From contig BTPP01000003.1 in NCBI GenBank assembly GCA_037102815.1, positions 558,001 to 622,000 of the forward strand: a stretch of DNA of 64,000 bases. Direction: 5' to 3'. The stretch comes from Neurospora intermedia. Its lineage: Eukaryota; Ascomycota; Sordariomycetes; Sordariales; Sordariaceae. Of the stretch, positions 45,341-58,070 are shown in pieces. Every line of letters begins with the position of its first letter. Within the stretch, counting starts at the first letter, position 1. A model generated the notes under the pieces. The model searched no databases. It saw only the letters and a list, made by a program, of their open reading frames with translations, and was not told where the DNA came from. The position numbers were made by a program, and so were the translations under genes.

Positions 45341-46615
45341 ATGGCTGGATTAATTCCTCTCATGCTTGGGTCGAGCAAGCGGACAAGTCTTGCGCCAACA
45401 CAACAGCAACAGCAACAACCACAACAACATCGCCGACATACTTCGGAACGAACATTCAGGACTAACACAGACCCTACATTTGCTTTCGCAAAGCAAAGCG
45501 TACCCAAGCGACAGTCACTCCCTGTGCCCGCCCGCCCCTCTGCCTCTTCTTCTACACCCGCTCCTGCGTCTCCAGCTCTTCCAGTCACTCCTGCACTACC
45601 ACAAAACCGCAGCGAATGGAAGCGAGCAATCGTCGAGATCAAGAAGCTACACATCGGCAAGAGGTACAGGGCATGTTCGGCGCGCTGTATTGAACTCCTG
45701 GACAAAATCAAAGACAAGGAAGATGTGCGCGTCGAGCCGCTTTACTTGATCTACCTCCACTTCTACGCGGCTACCTGTATGGAAATTTGCGCCCGACCTC
45801 TACCCACGGCCTCCATGTTCCGCACTACCCTCCTCCAGCAGGCTCGCACACATTTCGAACAAGCTGCTTCACTCATTGGTGCTGCTGAGAACTCCGTTCT
45901 CAAGCAAGCATGGCGCAGTTCCGGCACCTTCTCATCTTCTGGATCTAGCTGCCACTCTCCCACCAGCTCCATCAGCTCATCCATCGATTCGCGGTCGTGG
46001 ACCCCAGAAACCCGCATGTCATCACCAACGAGTTCCGTTTTCTCTCAGGAAGATCTGTCAAACAACACAACAGAGTCGGCCAACCCCATGAAGCGTGTCA
46101 AGAAGGTCTCATTCTCCGTTCCCCATGAGGAATTTGCCTTTGATTTCTCTGAGCCAATGGTCCGCCCCGATTCACCGACTTTGGGTATGGATATTGGCTT
46201 TTTCCCGGCTACAGTTCCCAAAGTACCAGCGTCGCAGTACCAGGACGTCGAGTTTCCCCTCCCGATCAATATGGACAGCCAACAGTTCGAGAACTGCGAG
46301 GAAGATGATGACACTCTCCACATCACAAAATCCATCGATCGTTTCCGCGATCAGCTGCATGAGCTCCGCGAACAGCTTGAGAGGCATTCGGCCAATCTAG
46401 ACCACCAGCTCGAAGCTATGGCGACAGAGCCCCCCAAATCGCCCACAGGGGTGAATGGCGTAGGAAAAGAGGAGCTCCGCGCTCTCGACAGGCAGGCTCG
46501 CATTGAGCGGCTGCGCAGGGATGGTTGGCAACGCAAGCGATTCGATACCCAACGGTACGAGGAGCTCTGCGAAACTGTCTTGGCGGAGCTAACCCCCGCC
46601 CAAAATGAAATTTGA
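45341..46615 (+). CDS. Conserved fungal protein of unknown function, helical core and Ser/Gln-rich segments
   Basis: An intronless frame of 424 residues from the ATG at 45341 (AAAAAATGGCT context). The N-terminus has a Gln run and basic, Ser/Pro-rich low complexity up to about residue 90. Residues about 95-190 look like a TPR-type helical domain: RSEWKRAIVEIKKLHIGKRY, RACSARCIELLDKIKDKEDV and LYLIYLHFYAATCMEICARP. A Ser/Thr-rich linker follows. The C-terminal 120 residues form a coiled coil (SIDRFRDQLHELREQLERHS) and a final basic helix with RRDGWQRKRFDTQRYEELCE. I recognise this as a conserved hypothetical of filamentous ascomycetes but know no function. Confidence 0.85.
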   Translation: MAGLIPLMLGSSKRTSLAPTQQQQQQPQQHRRHTSERTFRTNTDPTFAFAKQSVPKRQSLPVPARPSASSSTPAPASPALPVTPALPQNRSEWKRAIVEIKKLHIGKRYRACSARCIELLDKIKDKEDVRVEPLYLIYLHFYAATCMEICARPLPTASMFRTTLLQQARTHFEQAASLIGAAENSVLKQAWRSSGTFSSSGSSCHSPTSSISSSIDSRSWTPETRMSSPTSSVFSQEDLSNNTTESANPMKRVKKVSFSVPHEEFAFDFSEPMVRPDSPTLGMDIGFFPATVPKVPASQYQDVEFPLPINMDSQQFENCEEDDDTLHITKSIDRFRDQLHELREQLERHSANLDHQLEAMATEPPKSPTGVNGVGKEELRALDRQARIERLRRDGWQRKRFDTQRYEELCETVLAELTPAQNEI

Positions 46616-48671
46616 TGATCGCCGTCCGGCATTTCATTCAAAGTCCATTTCATCGTCTCACGCATCATCAAAATGGCCAGGGCACGAAAAGACTTCATGC
46701 ATGACAGTTTAAATGAACATTATTTCCTCTATTCACCCAACATCTCATCATCACCAGGGATCATGACGGGGATCAGAAAACCCCCCACAAACTGGCGATC
46801 ATCCCACTCACTAGCACACAAGTCACCTTGTTCTATATTGTACCAAATTTGTGCAATTTGATTGCAAAGAAAGTTAGACCGGGATTACATTTCATCATCA
46901 TCTTTGTCATTATATCTGGGGGATCGGCGGAGTCAATCTTGGTTTTAGATTATAACACATGGCGGCGGAGTTCACTCAACGTTTTTTTGGAATTTCATAT
47001 TCTCTGTATCTATCAGTGTTTATTCATCCTTTTTCTAATCATTGGGCGGGCAATGGGACTTGGCTTGGTCGGGAAAGGATATAAACGGGCGAGGTGACGA
47101 TGTGGGGGAGGGAATGCACTTGTTGCAGTTTTTTGGCTTGACATATATACAATATCCCTTTGTGCTTTTGCACATTCAATTGATCGTTGCTATCACCTTG
47201 GCATTCCACTCAATCATTGATATCACGTTGTCGCACACAAATCATGTAGCACATATCAGCCTTCAAATACCAGTGTCGTGAACAAGTTATAAGGAAACAT
47301 CCAAAACGCGCACGCATACACAAGTCGCGTCTGAAAATAACTTCAAGTCAAGGGCGGGAGAAAAGAAAAAAAGAAAAGAAAATGAAGAGGCAGAATCTAG
47401 CTTTAGACCACTTCCACCAAATGATCCCTCACTTCAATTTTACTTCAGTGGCGCTCCTTACGACTGAAGTTAAGCGAAAACAAATTTTCACGGCGTGAAG
47501 TACGAATTTTTCTTCTTCTTCTTTTTTACCCATCGAGTTTTGTGACACTGTTGACCTAAGTAGGTACCATGCATGGTACGTGGGATTAGCAACAGTAGCC
47601 ACCTAACTATGCGATGTGCTTATTTTATTGCATACCTACCTATGTAGAGGTACTCTGGCTACTCAGCTACAACCGCTACCAACTTGAACCGCTTCTGACA
47701 GCTCGCTATTTACCTAGAGTTCCGGACCAGTACCGGTAGAAATTACAGGTCGGGTTGGAATCAGTCGTGTTTTACCTACATGTAGTAGATATCATGTTTC
47801 CTTCACATACCGCTGAGGTAGGTACCGGTTCGCGTATCTCTTTAAGGCATAGTTTTGTGCTACAAAAAGGAGCAGAGAGACTATAGAGAGAGAGATCAAC
47901 TAACGTTTGTCGTGATCCAATGTAGCTTGAACTTTGACCAAGTCTTCACGAAGCTATATATATTGTCACAGTACGTAGATTGGGGGCTGGTGTCCCAAGG
48001 GATCCGAGGAAAATAAAGAGATATTGGAGATGAAGAACAAAGAGGAAGGAACTTGCAGTGTGGACGTGGATCAGGTGGGTAGCGGTTTTTGCATGCGATG
48101 ACAGATGAATAGATGGGTTAAGAGGCCCAGGACCGGATAGAGACCCAAGGGTCTGGCAGGTGCTGGCGAAATTTCATCGTGTGATCGAAGACGGTTCTGA
48201 TATGTATCCCGACCTGCTCAGCACAGGTTTACTAAACATGACTATATTCGTATAACTTGCCAAGTGCCTCTACGAAGGAGCTAAGCAACCCTGACACCGT
48301 AGGTGAACAGCAACAATTGGACGTAGGACGTTCACGAGAAAGATTTGCTAATATTATATTCAACGCTGGCGAACCGCTGCAGGAATTCTCGTCGAGTAAA
48401 ATTGGTCCCCAAGAACACAGGAGTCGTGACTTCCGCTTCCTCCCGGATATCCTGAGGAATGAAAGCGCTCAAGCCCAATATCAAACATAGAGCCTAGTAT
48501 TGTACCAGAGCTCGCCACGCAGAACCCAACCAAAGACGCGCAATGTGCCCCCGTACGCTCACTCCATATCCGCATGCATCCAGAGATGTGCATGCTTTGG
48601 TATAAAACAACATCAACGACAACATCAGCAAGAACCCACCCTCATATGCCTATATTGTTACACGAGCTCCT
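46616..48671. other. 2-kb convergent spacer
   Basis: Between two convergent genes. Contains AT-rich stretches and several GTAGGTACC-like short repeats around 47560-47830, common in ascomycete spacers. No gene seen. Confidence 0.5.
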
Positions 48672-50192
<1,521 letters not shown>

Positions 50193-53011
50193 TGTTAGCT
50201 GAGGTTCGCTCTACAACCAAATGGCATATAGTTGGAAAGGAAGAGGTATAGGGGTGTACGATGGGGGCCAGTTCTTCTTTGTCTATCCGAGGGGGAGAAG
50301 ACTTGAGAGGAGACCTGAAAAGAACAGACCAAGACTGACGAGACCGCGCGGAAGTAGAGGGAACTTACAGCTCATGGTGTCAATGTCTGGAGAAACAAAG
50401 CAAGAAGGCGCGGTAGACGGATTGTGGGAGGGGGAAGAGCTGCTTGGTTCTCTTCCTTCCGCTCTCGAATGTGCAAGTGGCAGGAGGCTATCAACACTGA
50501 TAACCGAACCGGTCGAGCTGTGAACTTGGACGAAACTTGTGGGCTGGCTTGCGATTGACCAGGACGAGGGGCTGAGGAGCTGAGATTCGGGAAAGGGCTG
50601 CGAAGGAGTGGCAGAGCAAGACGAGAGGATGCTTGGCAGCAGTAGATTGGGCTGGACAAGAAAGGCGGCTGTCAGAGTTCAAGCTCTCGCTCCAGATGTA
50701 CACATGTCAGGTAAGACGATAGGGGACCTGGGGGTATCCGCTGAGTGTAATGCAGGCTGAGGGCAGGTCCCACCAACTCCACGATAGGCGGGAGTACGTA
50801 CTTGGCCTGCAAACGGTGATGGGGTGTAAGCCCTGTGCAAGTGCGACTGACCGTATGGGGTTATTGGAATGTCCCTCGTTTTCAGAAATAAGGATGAAGG
50901 GGGGAATCTGTGAAACGACGTTCACAATGGAAACTTGTGAGGGCCGGGGAGAGGTAATGAGAGAAGAGAGATCAAACACAAACCCCGTGGGATGAAGGGC
51001 GGGATGCCTCCGCTTTCCTGTCTATTTCCACTGTCACTGCCACTGGCCTCCCGTCATTGTCCCTTACAGTATTCCACTTCCACGCTACCCACATCCATCC
51101 GCTCCACGGCAGCAGACGGGGCGGGTCACCTTGACGGGCGCCTCGAGGGTGTTTTGGGCCCAACTCTTGGCATCCTCCTATGTAAAATATAGGCAGCCAG
51201 TTGTTGGTGATTCTACTGCGTATGGATACCTGTTTCTGGGAGCTTTCGGTTCTAAGAGTGGCAGTAAAGGTTGAGCTACCGCTACAACAACATTCGAACT
51301 GAGATTCCATGCAACAAGGGGCTGTGAAGGAGGCCGTGAAGTGCTCAGCCCACGAACCGCCATGTCCCAAACAACCTCAAGTAGCAGTCCACTGCGTAGG
51401 GTGCGCAAAGAGGGGCACTGGGGCACCATCTGGTCTGGGCGGGCCTGTGATTGGGGAGGGGTCAGGGCAGTGGGAGCTTTACGCGACAACCAAGGGTCAT
51501 TCATGTCGGGTCTTTGGGCCCTCGTTTGAGCCTTGGGCAAATGGTGCTGAAATGCAGCCCTGCGTGAGCACTGCATGGTACCTAGTACCTAAACAACATC
51601 GAACTTTGAGCACCTCGACTCATCCCATCACTATCACCGGTTAGGCGCACTTCCAAAACCAGACCCTACCTATGAGTTGTGATGTTCACCGAGGAAGTGC
51701 GCGTGAATGATAGCATCTGACTCGTGTATACTGGACTATGATAGGGCTCATTTGAGATGACTAGAGACTGAATAGATTAATGATCATCAGTGTCAGGTCG
51801 AGTCCTTCACGGCCTGTCTTTGGCGATGGTGAAATTCTTCCAGGGACAACCAATATCAGATTGGCGATCCACTTCTCTGCCCGCAAAGTCCAGGGGCAGG
51901 TGCAACATCTTTCATCGATTCTGTAACTCCCTCCACATTCTCAACGTCTTCGGCTGGTTGACTTCCTCATCAACCCTGGCTTTTATGATGAAACCTTCAG
52001 TTCCTACTCACTGTACTACCTCTATAAAAACTCCGAAAATCATCGGTCATTAGGCGAGTAGTTACCATCGTCAACTAGCTGCAGTGAATTTGGATATTAT
52101 TCTCGCTGTGTCGTGGCTCGGCTTCATTTGTTTAATTCTAGTAGGTATTTGGATCTGGACGACCTCATCCTCAGGCTTTACTAGACTGATGCTTTGTAGA
52201 GAACGGAGATAAAGCCAAACAGGGCAAAACTATGCATTTCCCTTTTGGCTGTTCCCATGTCCTACTTAGTGTACCTAACTGCCAGATATCGAGATTCCCT
52301 ATGGCCTCCCATAGGCATCTTTCACGTGTACAACATTCAATGGTACCTCCATGGCCCGAGCGCTGGCGATCTTTCCTATCAGATTCCAAATAGCCGGAAG
52401 ACAACCTATCGGCGAAGTGAAAGTGTTGGAAAGGTCACCGAGAAGACTGGAGGCTGTTCCAAAATCGCGTTTGGGTTTTCCACCTCAAACGGAAGCTACA
52501 GCCCTGCAGTTGTATTGACCAATCGACGAGTAGTCCCCCGCGCGTGGAATTATCATCTTTCAAGCGTGAAATGCGGTTTCTCTTCCTTTCTCTTGCGTCG
52601 CTCCTGGTCTTACCACTCGTGGACGTTGATTTCCGTCCCTCTTGAACTGATTGTCGCGACCCCTCCCAGCCTTCAGCCCTACCAACAATTCCCTGCAACT
52701 CGGAGCAAGCGCTGCGCAATTCACCACCTCATTTGAATTTAGCAGTCTGGCATCAACAAAACTTCAGCTCGAAATCGCTCGGACAGGGACCGCAAGCTCA
52801 GGCTATCATCCAGGAATCCTTTCAGACTCGTCATTCAATACCTCTGCTGCTTCTCCAGGATTGGGATTGGTCAAACATAACCCCACCAACCTCAGCTACA
52901 TCACCTGCTGAAGATTATTAGTCCGCCTTTCACTGTTGTCTTGTAAGGCTCTCCCATTCGCCATCTGAGACTGTCGCTGCTGCAACACCGTCCCGTAGTC
53001 ACTCAAGAATT
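50193..53011. other. 2.8-kb divergent spacer between kinase and E2 genes
   Basis: No supported gene. A 24-codon frame at 52571-52645 (MRFLFLSLASLLVLPLVDVD) reads like a signal peptide but stops at once and has no clear next exon. The region should contain both promoters and a long kinase leader. Confidence 0.5.
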
Positions 53012-53635
53012 ATGCCGGTACAATTTGCTGCGAAGAGGCTGGGGAAGGAATTGAACAAGGTGAGTTGCATTTCCGGACAGCCCTCACACCCCATATAGGT
53101 TGGACTGAATTCGGAGATTGATTGCAACGACTGACGCGATTACGTCCTGTCCATCAGATCCAAAATGGCCTCCCACCTGGTATTGAGCTCGTCTCCGCGG
53201 ACAACTTGGAAGAGTGGCTCCTGGATATACGAGTCCTCGACAACAACCCGCTTTACCTCAACGAAACATATCGACTAAAGTTCCGATTCGGCCAGTCATA
53301 CCCCATCGGTACGCTTGATTAATACGTGATTGACTGCGGTTGGAGCAGCAGCTAATCAACTTCTAGAGCCTCCCGAAGTGGTATTCGTCAAGCAAGCCGA
53401 CCGGCCGATTCCGATCCACCCGCACATCTATTCCAACGGAATCATCTGTCTCGACCTACTCGGTCAACAGGGTTGGAGCCCAGTGCAAAGCGTGGAAAGT
53501 GTATGCATGAGCCTACAAAGCATGTTGACCGGGAACACCAAGAACGAACGACCTCCCGGCGATGAGGAATTTGTTCGCGCCAACAAGCAGCGCCCCAAGG
53601 ATATCGAGTTCTACTATCATGACAATACCGTCTAG
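53012..53635 (+). CDS. Ubiquitin-conjugating enzyme E2, UBE2W/Ubc16 type
   Basis: Three exons, 53012-53059, 53158-53308 and 53367-53635; 155 residues, a bare UBC fold. Start MPVQFAAKRLGKELNKIQNG. The active-site Cys is Cys94 in SNGIICLDLL. The usual HPN tripeptide is HPH (84-86), and the C-terminus reads RPKDIEFYYHDNTV. Both features are those of the UBE2W family (Ubc16 in fission yeast), which attaches ubiquitin to the alpha-amino group of substrate N-termini rather than to lysine. Introns are 98 and 58 nt. There are no extra domains. Partner E3s are unknown. Confidence 0.92.
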
Positions 53636-54598
53636 AGGAAGAACGGGGGTCAGCGGCAGAACATCTTGCGAAAATTGCGCTGGGAAATGGGAAGGCGTTA
53701 CTTTTTCGGTACACAGCGCTTCCAGCGTCCAATCTGGATGGTCTAGTCATCCACAATGGATGGGGTGTAGTTCGTATGGTTTGCATTTTGAGGAGTTCAC
53801 ATACTTGCAAGTTGGCTGGGATTTAATACTGGCGCATAAAGGGTTAGGGAAAGTGAGTTGTTGATGAGCATTCGGAATTGCTCAAGTCGGCACTGGAACA
53901 GCGAGCCTGTTTGATATGCAATTTTCGCAAGATTGGTGATTAGTTATACTCAGCACCGGGAACTTAAATCTCACCAAATACCCAGCATAACTACTAGGCA
54001 GCGAAAGACATTGATTGATTTTCTATGCGATGAACCTATGGTTGTTGTTGTTGTTCTTCACTTGGGAGATCAGTCCAGATGACGTAAGATTGAATATCAT
54101 CCCGATAAGAAGACAATAAATCTTATCAGTTGCCAGCACCGCCCATTAGGTCTGTCCGAGCCTTTCGAATACACCCAGCCTTGAATCTTGAGAGCACCAA
54201 TGCTGGGTAATCGAGTAGATGATTCCACGTATCACCTCAGCATTGCTGATGACCCAAGATTCCATTCTGTCTCCTAACATTATATGTAGGGTACAAGTAT
54301 GGGTACGGGAGAGTGTTATATGTACTGAGGATGAACGACATTCCAGCCTAACTGATCGACCCACTTCAGCCCACTGCCCTGAGATAAGGTACCCTGCGAG
54401 CCTGCCTCCCTGCGCTTTGGGGTTTGCGCCCAGGCGGTGCAGTGAAGCACAACATGAACCCAGCCAGCAGGGCGGAGTCGGGGCGGACCAGCCGACCAGG
54501 TCGGGAGCTCGAGCTTCACCCTCCTTCGTCATTAACCGCCCGCCATCCTAGGATCCACACCACAACACCAACAGCCGCATGAGGAGAACTCGACCACC
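53636..54598. other. Spacer between E2 and VPS33 genes
   Basis: About 960 bp, tandem orientation. Holds the E2 3' UTR and the VPS33 promoter. No gene seen. Confidence 0.6.
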
Positions 54599-56892
54599 AT
54601 GGCTCCCCATGCGGAGTTCGACATCGAGCAGATCAGAGAAAAGGGCCGCAAGGACATCTTGTATCTCTTAGAATCAGTATGTACAGCCGTAATGCCCCTC
54701 AAAACCACCCATGCCAGGCAACATCGGCCAGACGGAACGACCTTCGCAACGCTTGGTGCAAGTGCTGAACTGACGGCAGCTTGTGAGATTCTGTGCAGGT
54801 CCGCGGAAAGAAGAACATTGTGATTGAGAAGAGCTTGGCTGGTCCACTTAACGCCTTTGTCGGAGCGTCAACTTTGCGCGACTATGGTGCCGATAACTTT
54901 TTCTTTCTTGAGAACAACAACACCGACTCGAGTCAGCGCAATGTGGTCTTCATCGCCCGGGGCGAACTGGCCCATCATGCTCACGCGATAGCAGGTACGA
55001 ACGCCAACCATATTCTCACGGACAAGAGAAACCGTCCGCAGGTCCATGAAGGTGCTGACAGGTTTTCAGATCAAATAAAACGTCTACAGCAAGAGAGCCA
55101 GTCTCCCCACGAGTTCCACGTTTTTTGGGTACCCCGCCGAACGCTGGTTTCAGACAAGGTACTGGAGGAGGCCGGTGTCTTGGGCGATACCAATGTCGCC
55201 GAGCTACCACTATACTTCTTCCCGCTTGACACCGATGTCTTGTCCCTCGAGCTAGACGACTCGTTCAGAGACCTGTACCTCGCGAAGGACCCCACACCAG
55301 TCTTTCTGCTTTCCAAGGCCTTGATGGGTATTCAACAAAAGCATGGCCTCTTTCCCAGGATCGTTGGCAAAGGCGAAAACGCTAAGAGAGTCGCTGAATT
55401 ATTGTCTCGTATGCGACAGGAAATTCTCGCTGGCGAAGAAGCAGCCGAAGGGGACAAGATCGGCCTGTCGCCTAGCACCACTAACGAAAGTGTTATCATC
55501 ATTGACCGTGAAGTTGACTTTGTCACACCCCTTCTGACACAGCTGACCTACGAGGGCTTGATCGACGAGGTATTCGGTGTCCAAAATAACCAGGCCGATG
55601 TAGACTCGACGATCATCGGCGCACAGCCGGAACCACAAGGCTCAACCACTGCCGCCGCTGCCGTCGTGAACAACGGGCCTTCGCGCAAGCGCAAAGTCCA
55701 ACTTGATTCCTCCGACAAGTTGTTTGAGCAATTGCGCGATGCAAATTTTGCAATTGTCGGAAGTCTTTTGAACAAGATTGCTCGTCGCTTAAAGAGTGAC
55801 TATGAGAGTAGACATAGCTCCAAGACAACAGCGGAGCTCAAAGATTTTGTCTCGAAACTTCCGGGATACCAGGCCGAACAGAAGAGCCTCAAGATTCATA
55901 CCGGCTTGGCGGAGGAGATTATGAAGTATACTCGCACGGAACATTTCAGCAAAATGCTAGAGGTTCAGCAGAATCTCGCAGCCGGAGCAGATCCATCATC
56001 CCAGTTTGAAGCGATCGAAGAACTAATAGCACGCGACGTCCCACTGCCGCAAGTATTGCGATTACTATGCGTGTATTCATGTATCTCGGGCGGAATCAAG
56101 ACCAAGGAGTTCGACCACTTTCGGCGCCTTATACTGCAAGGATATGGCTATCAACACATACTCACACTCCATAACCTAGAGAAGCTTCAGATGTTCCTCT
56201 CGAGGTCGTCCCCTCTGGCATCCATGATCCCCATGACTGGATCTGTTGGGGCGACGGGAACGAAGACCAACTACACATATTTACGGAAGCAGCTGCGACT
56301 CATTGTCGACGAGGTCAACGAACAGGATCCCAACGATATTGCCTACGTCTACAGCGGCTATGCGCCTCTTTCAATACGCCTTGTTCAGTGCATCCTTCAG
56401 AAGCAGTATTTGCTCTCAATCACAAAAGGAACAGCTTCCACCAACACAGCCGGACCAGCTGCAGGAGGCGCACAGGGATGGCGTGGGTTCGACGACGCTG
56501 TCAAGCATGCCCGAGGTCCGACATTTGATGAGGTGCAAAAGGGCGAGGACAAGGCTGTCAAGGCTCGGGCGCTGTTGTCCGGTAACGACAGCCAGAAGAC
56601 AGTGTTTGTCGTGTTCGTCGGCGGTATCAGCTTTAGTGAGATCGCGGCTCTTCGGTTCATTGCGAAGAAAGAAGAAGGTATGTCGCTATTCTATGTCTCC
56701 CTTGGTGTGCCCAAGCTGGCCGCAGAAGCACAAGAAGCCAATCGATCACTAACTGGGGTGTCACGAACAATAGGTCGAAGAAAAATTGTCATCTGCACGA
56801 CGTCCATTATTAGCGGAAATAAGATGATGGAGGCCGCGATCGAGAATGGGACATTTGGTACCGAGAGCCTGCAACAGGAGTCGGATAGTTGA
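54599..56892 (+). CDS. VPS33: Vps33, Sec1/Munc18 subunit of HOPS/CORVET
   Basis: Three exons, 54599-54676, 54799-56677 and 56774-56892; 691 residues. Begins MAPHAEFDIEQIREKGRKDI, then KKNIVIEKSLAGPLNAFVGA. The Sec1-like fold is shown by VIIIDREVDFVTPLLTQLTY, then EGLIDEVFGV, CVYSCISGGIKTKEFDHFRR, VYSGYAPLSIRLVQ and VVFVGGISFSEIAALRFIAK, ending in RRKIVICTTSIISGNKMMEA. These are the conserved Vps33 blocks. The protein templates SNARE assembly at vacuole and endosome membranes as part of the HOPS and CORVET tethers. The last intron (56678-56773, 96 nt) is a multiple of three with no stop in frame, so both spliced (EEGRRKIV) and retained forms are readable. The spliced form matches the family. 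Confidence 0.95.
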
Positions 56893-57184
56893 TATTGCTT
56901 GATTGGTAGAGACGAAGGGTTGATTGATACTTGATTCTGGTCGGGGCAACATCCACAACAGACGCGGAATACAGAAGCATACCATGACCACAGTTGGGAA
57001 AGTCTAGGCTGTGCTCATAATACGTAGATGGAGTGAAGGGAGTCATTGACGATATTTGCTGCGAACCAGAAGGCATTCTGGCTTGGAGGAGGCATGAGCC
57101 CTCTCCCATTCACAGGGATTGTTATCCTCTCTCTGCGCCTCACGTGATTGGACCACGGACCTTAATTACTCGTAATAACGCGCA

Positions 57185-57611
57185 ATGGCTGAAAAGAACG
57201 CTTTTGCATCAATCAAGTAAAACGACCAGCGTTAATTTCTTGTCACTGAAATTCAGAGCATGCGCTAAACCTTACCGACCTTCCGCACTTTTTAAGGGCG
57301 CTGTTACCAGTGGGAGTGGGTTCCGTTCCAGGTCTCGGGCAGCAGATCCGTCAGTGCGACTGTATCAGCACACAGACTGGAGACAACGGCAGCCAGACAA
57401 CAACCTCGAAGGCTGAAGCAACAACAACAGCAACAGCAAAGTCTACAATTTATATATTTTCTTTAGTCAATCTGCGACGATTGAGGAACTGAGAAATATC
57501 GATGCACTAGCTGCCAAGGGCGTCGTAGCCAATATCACCAAGTATTTCCCCTCAGCGATCGACGACCTTTCAAACCGAGACGGCGACGTACCAATCGTAC
57601 GACGTCTATGA
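57185..57611 (+). CDS. Possible 58-residue spliced small protein
   Basis: An ATG with good context at 57185 opens MAEKNAFASI. A GTAAAA donor after 57216 and a TTTAG acceptor at 57466 join in phase to QSATIEELRNIDALAAKGVV and ANITKYFPSAIDDLSNRDGD, then a TGA at 57609-57611. The second exon has balanced composition and looks like coding sequence. The 250-nt intron contains CAA/CAG repeats. I do not recognise the protein. The donor is not strong, so the model is tentative. Confidence 0.35.
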
Positions 57612-58070
57612 GACGAAACTTCAACATTGCTCCATGGGCTGCGATATGATATTGCGAGGTACATATACCATTTTCGACGTCCATTTCCTTCACCCATTTG
57701 CACACAATACCGTACACGGTCCAGCCATAACCACTTTCCTCCATACTATCACACATCCTTCACTGTACAAGGTCCTCAGGCCTTACTTCAATATTCAACT
57801 TGGGCTGACCAGAAGACTCAGAAGCCGGAGCATTTCTTGTATCATAGCAACAGGCAGTCCAGTCGAATGGCCGGGTTTCACACCACCATCATCATCATCA
57901 CGCGAACCGGCTCCATCTTATCCTTTGCCCTCCACTGAATCCGGTGTGGCCTGTATATATGGAAGCAGGTCCACTTCGACGTGAGCGAAGACGACGGTGC
58001 CGATCTATCAACCCCATATTCCAGTCCAGCGGTTCTTTTCTAGTCACCCAACTGCCGCTCTTTCAAAGCT
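57612..58070. other. Spacer and leader of the LSD1-type gene
   Basis: About 460 bp; likely promoter and leader of the gene at 58071. No gene seen. Confidence 0.5.

Noticed and set aside
52571-52645. 24-residue signal-peptide-like ORF
   Set aside because: Too short, no continuing exon found; probably a chance uORF upstream of the E2 gene.
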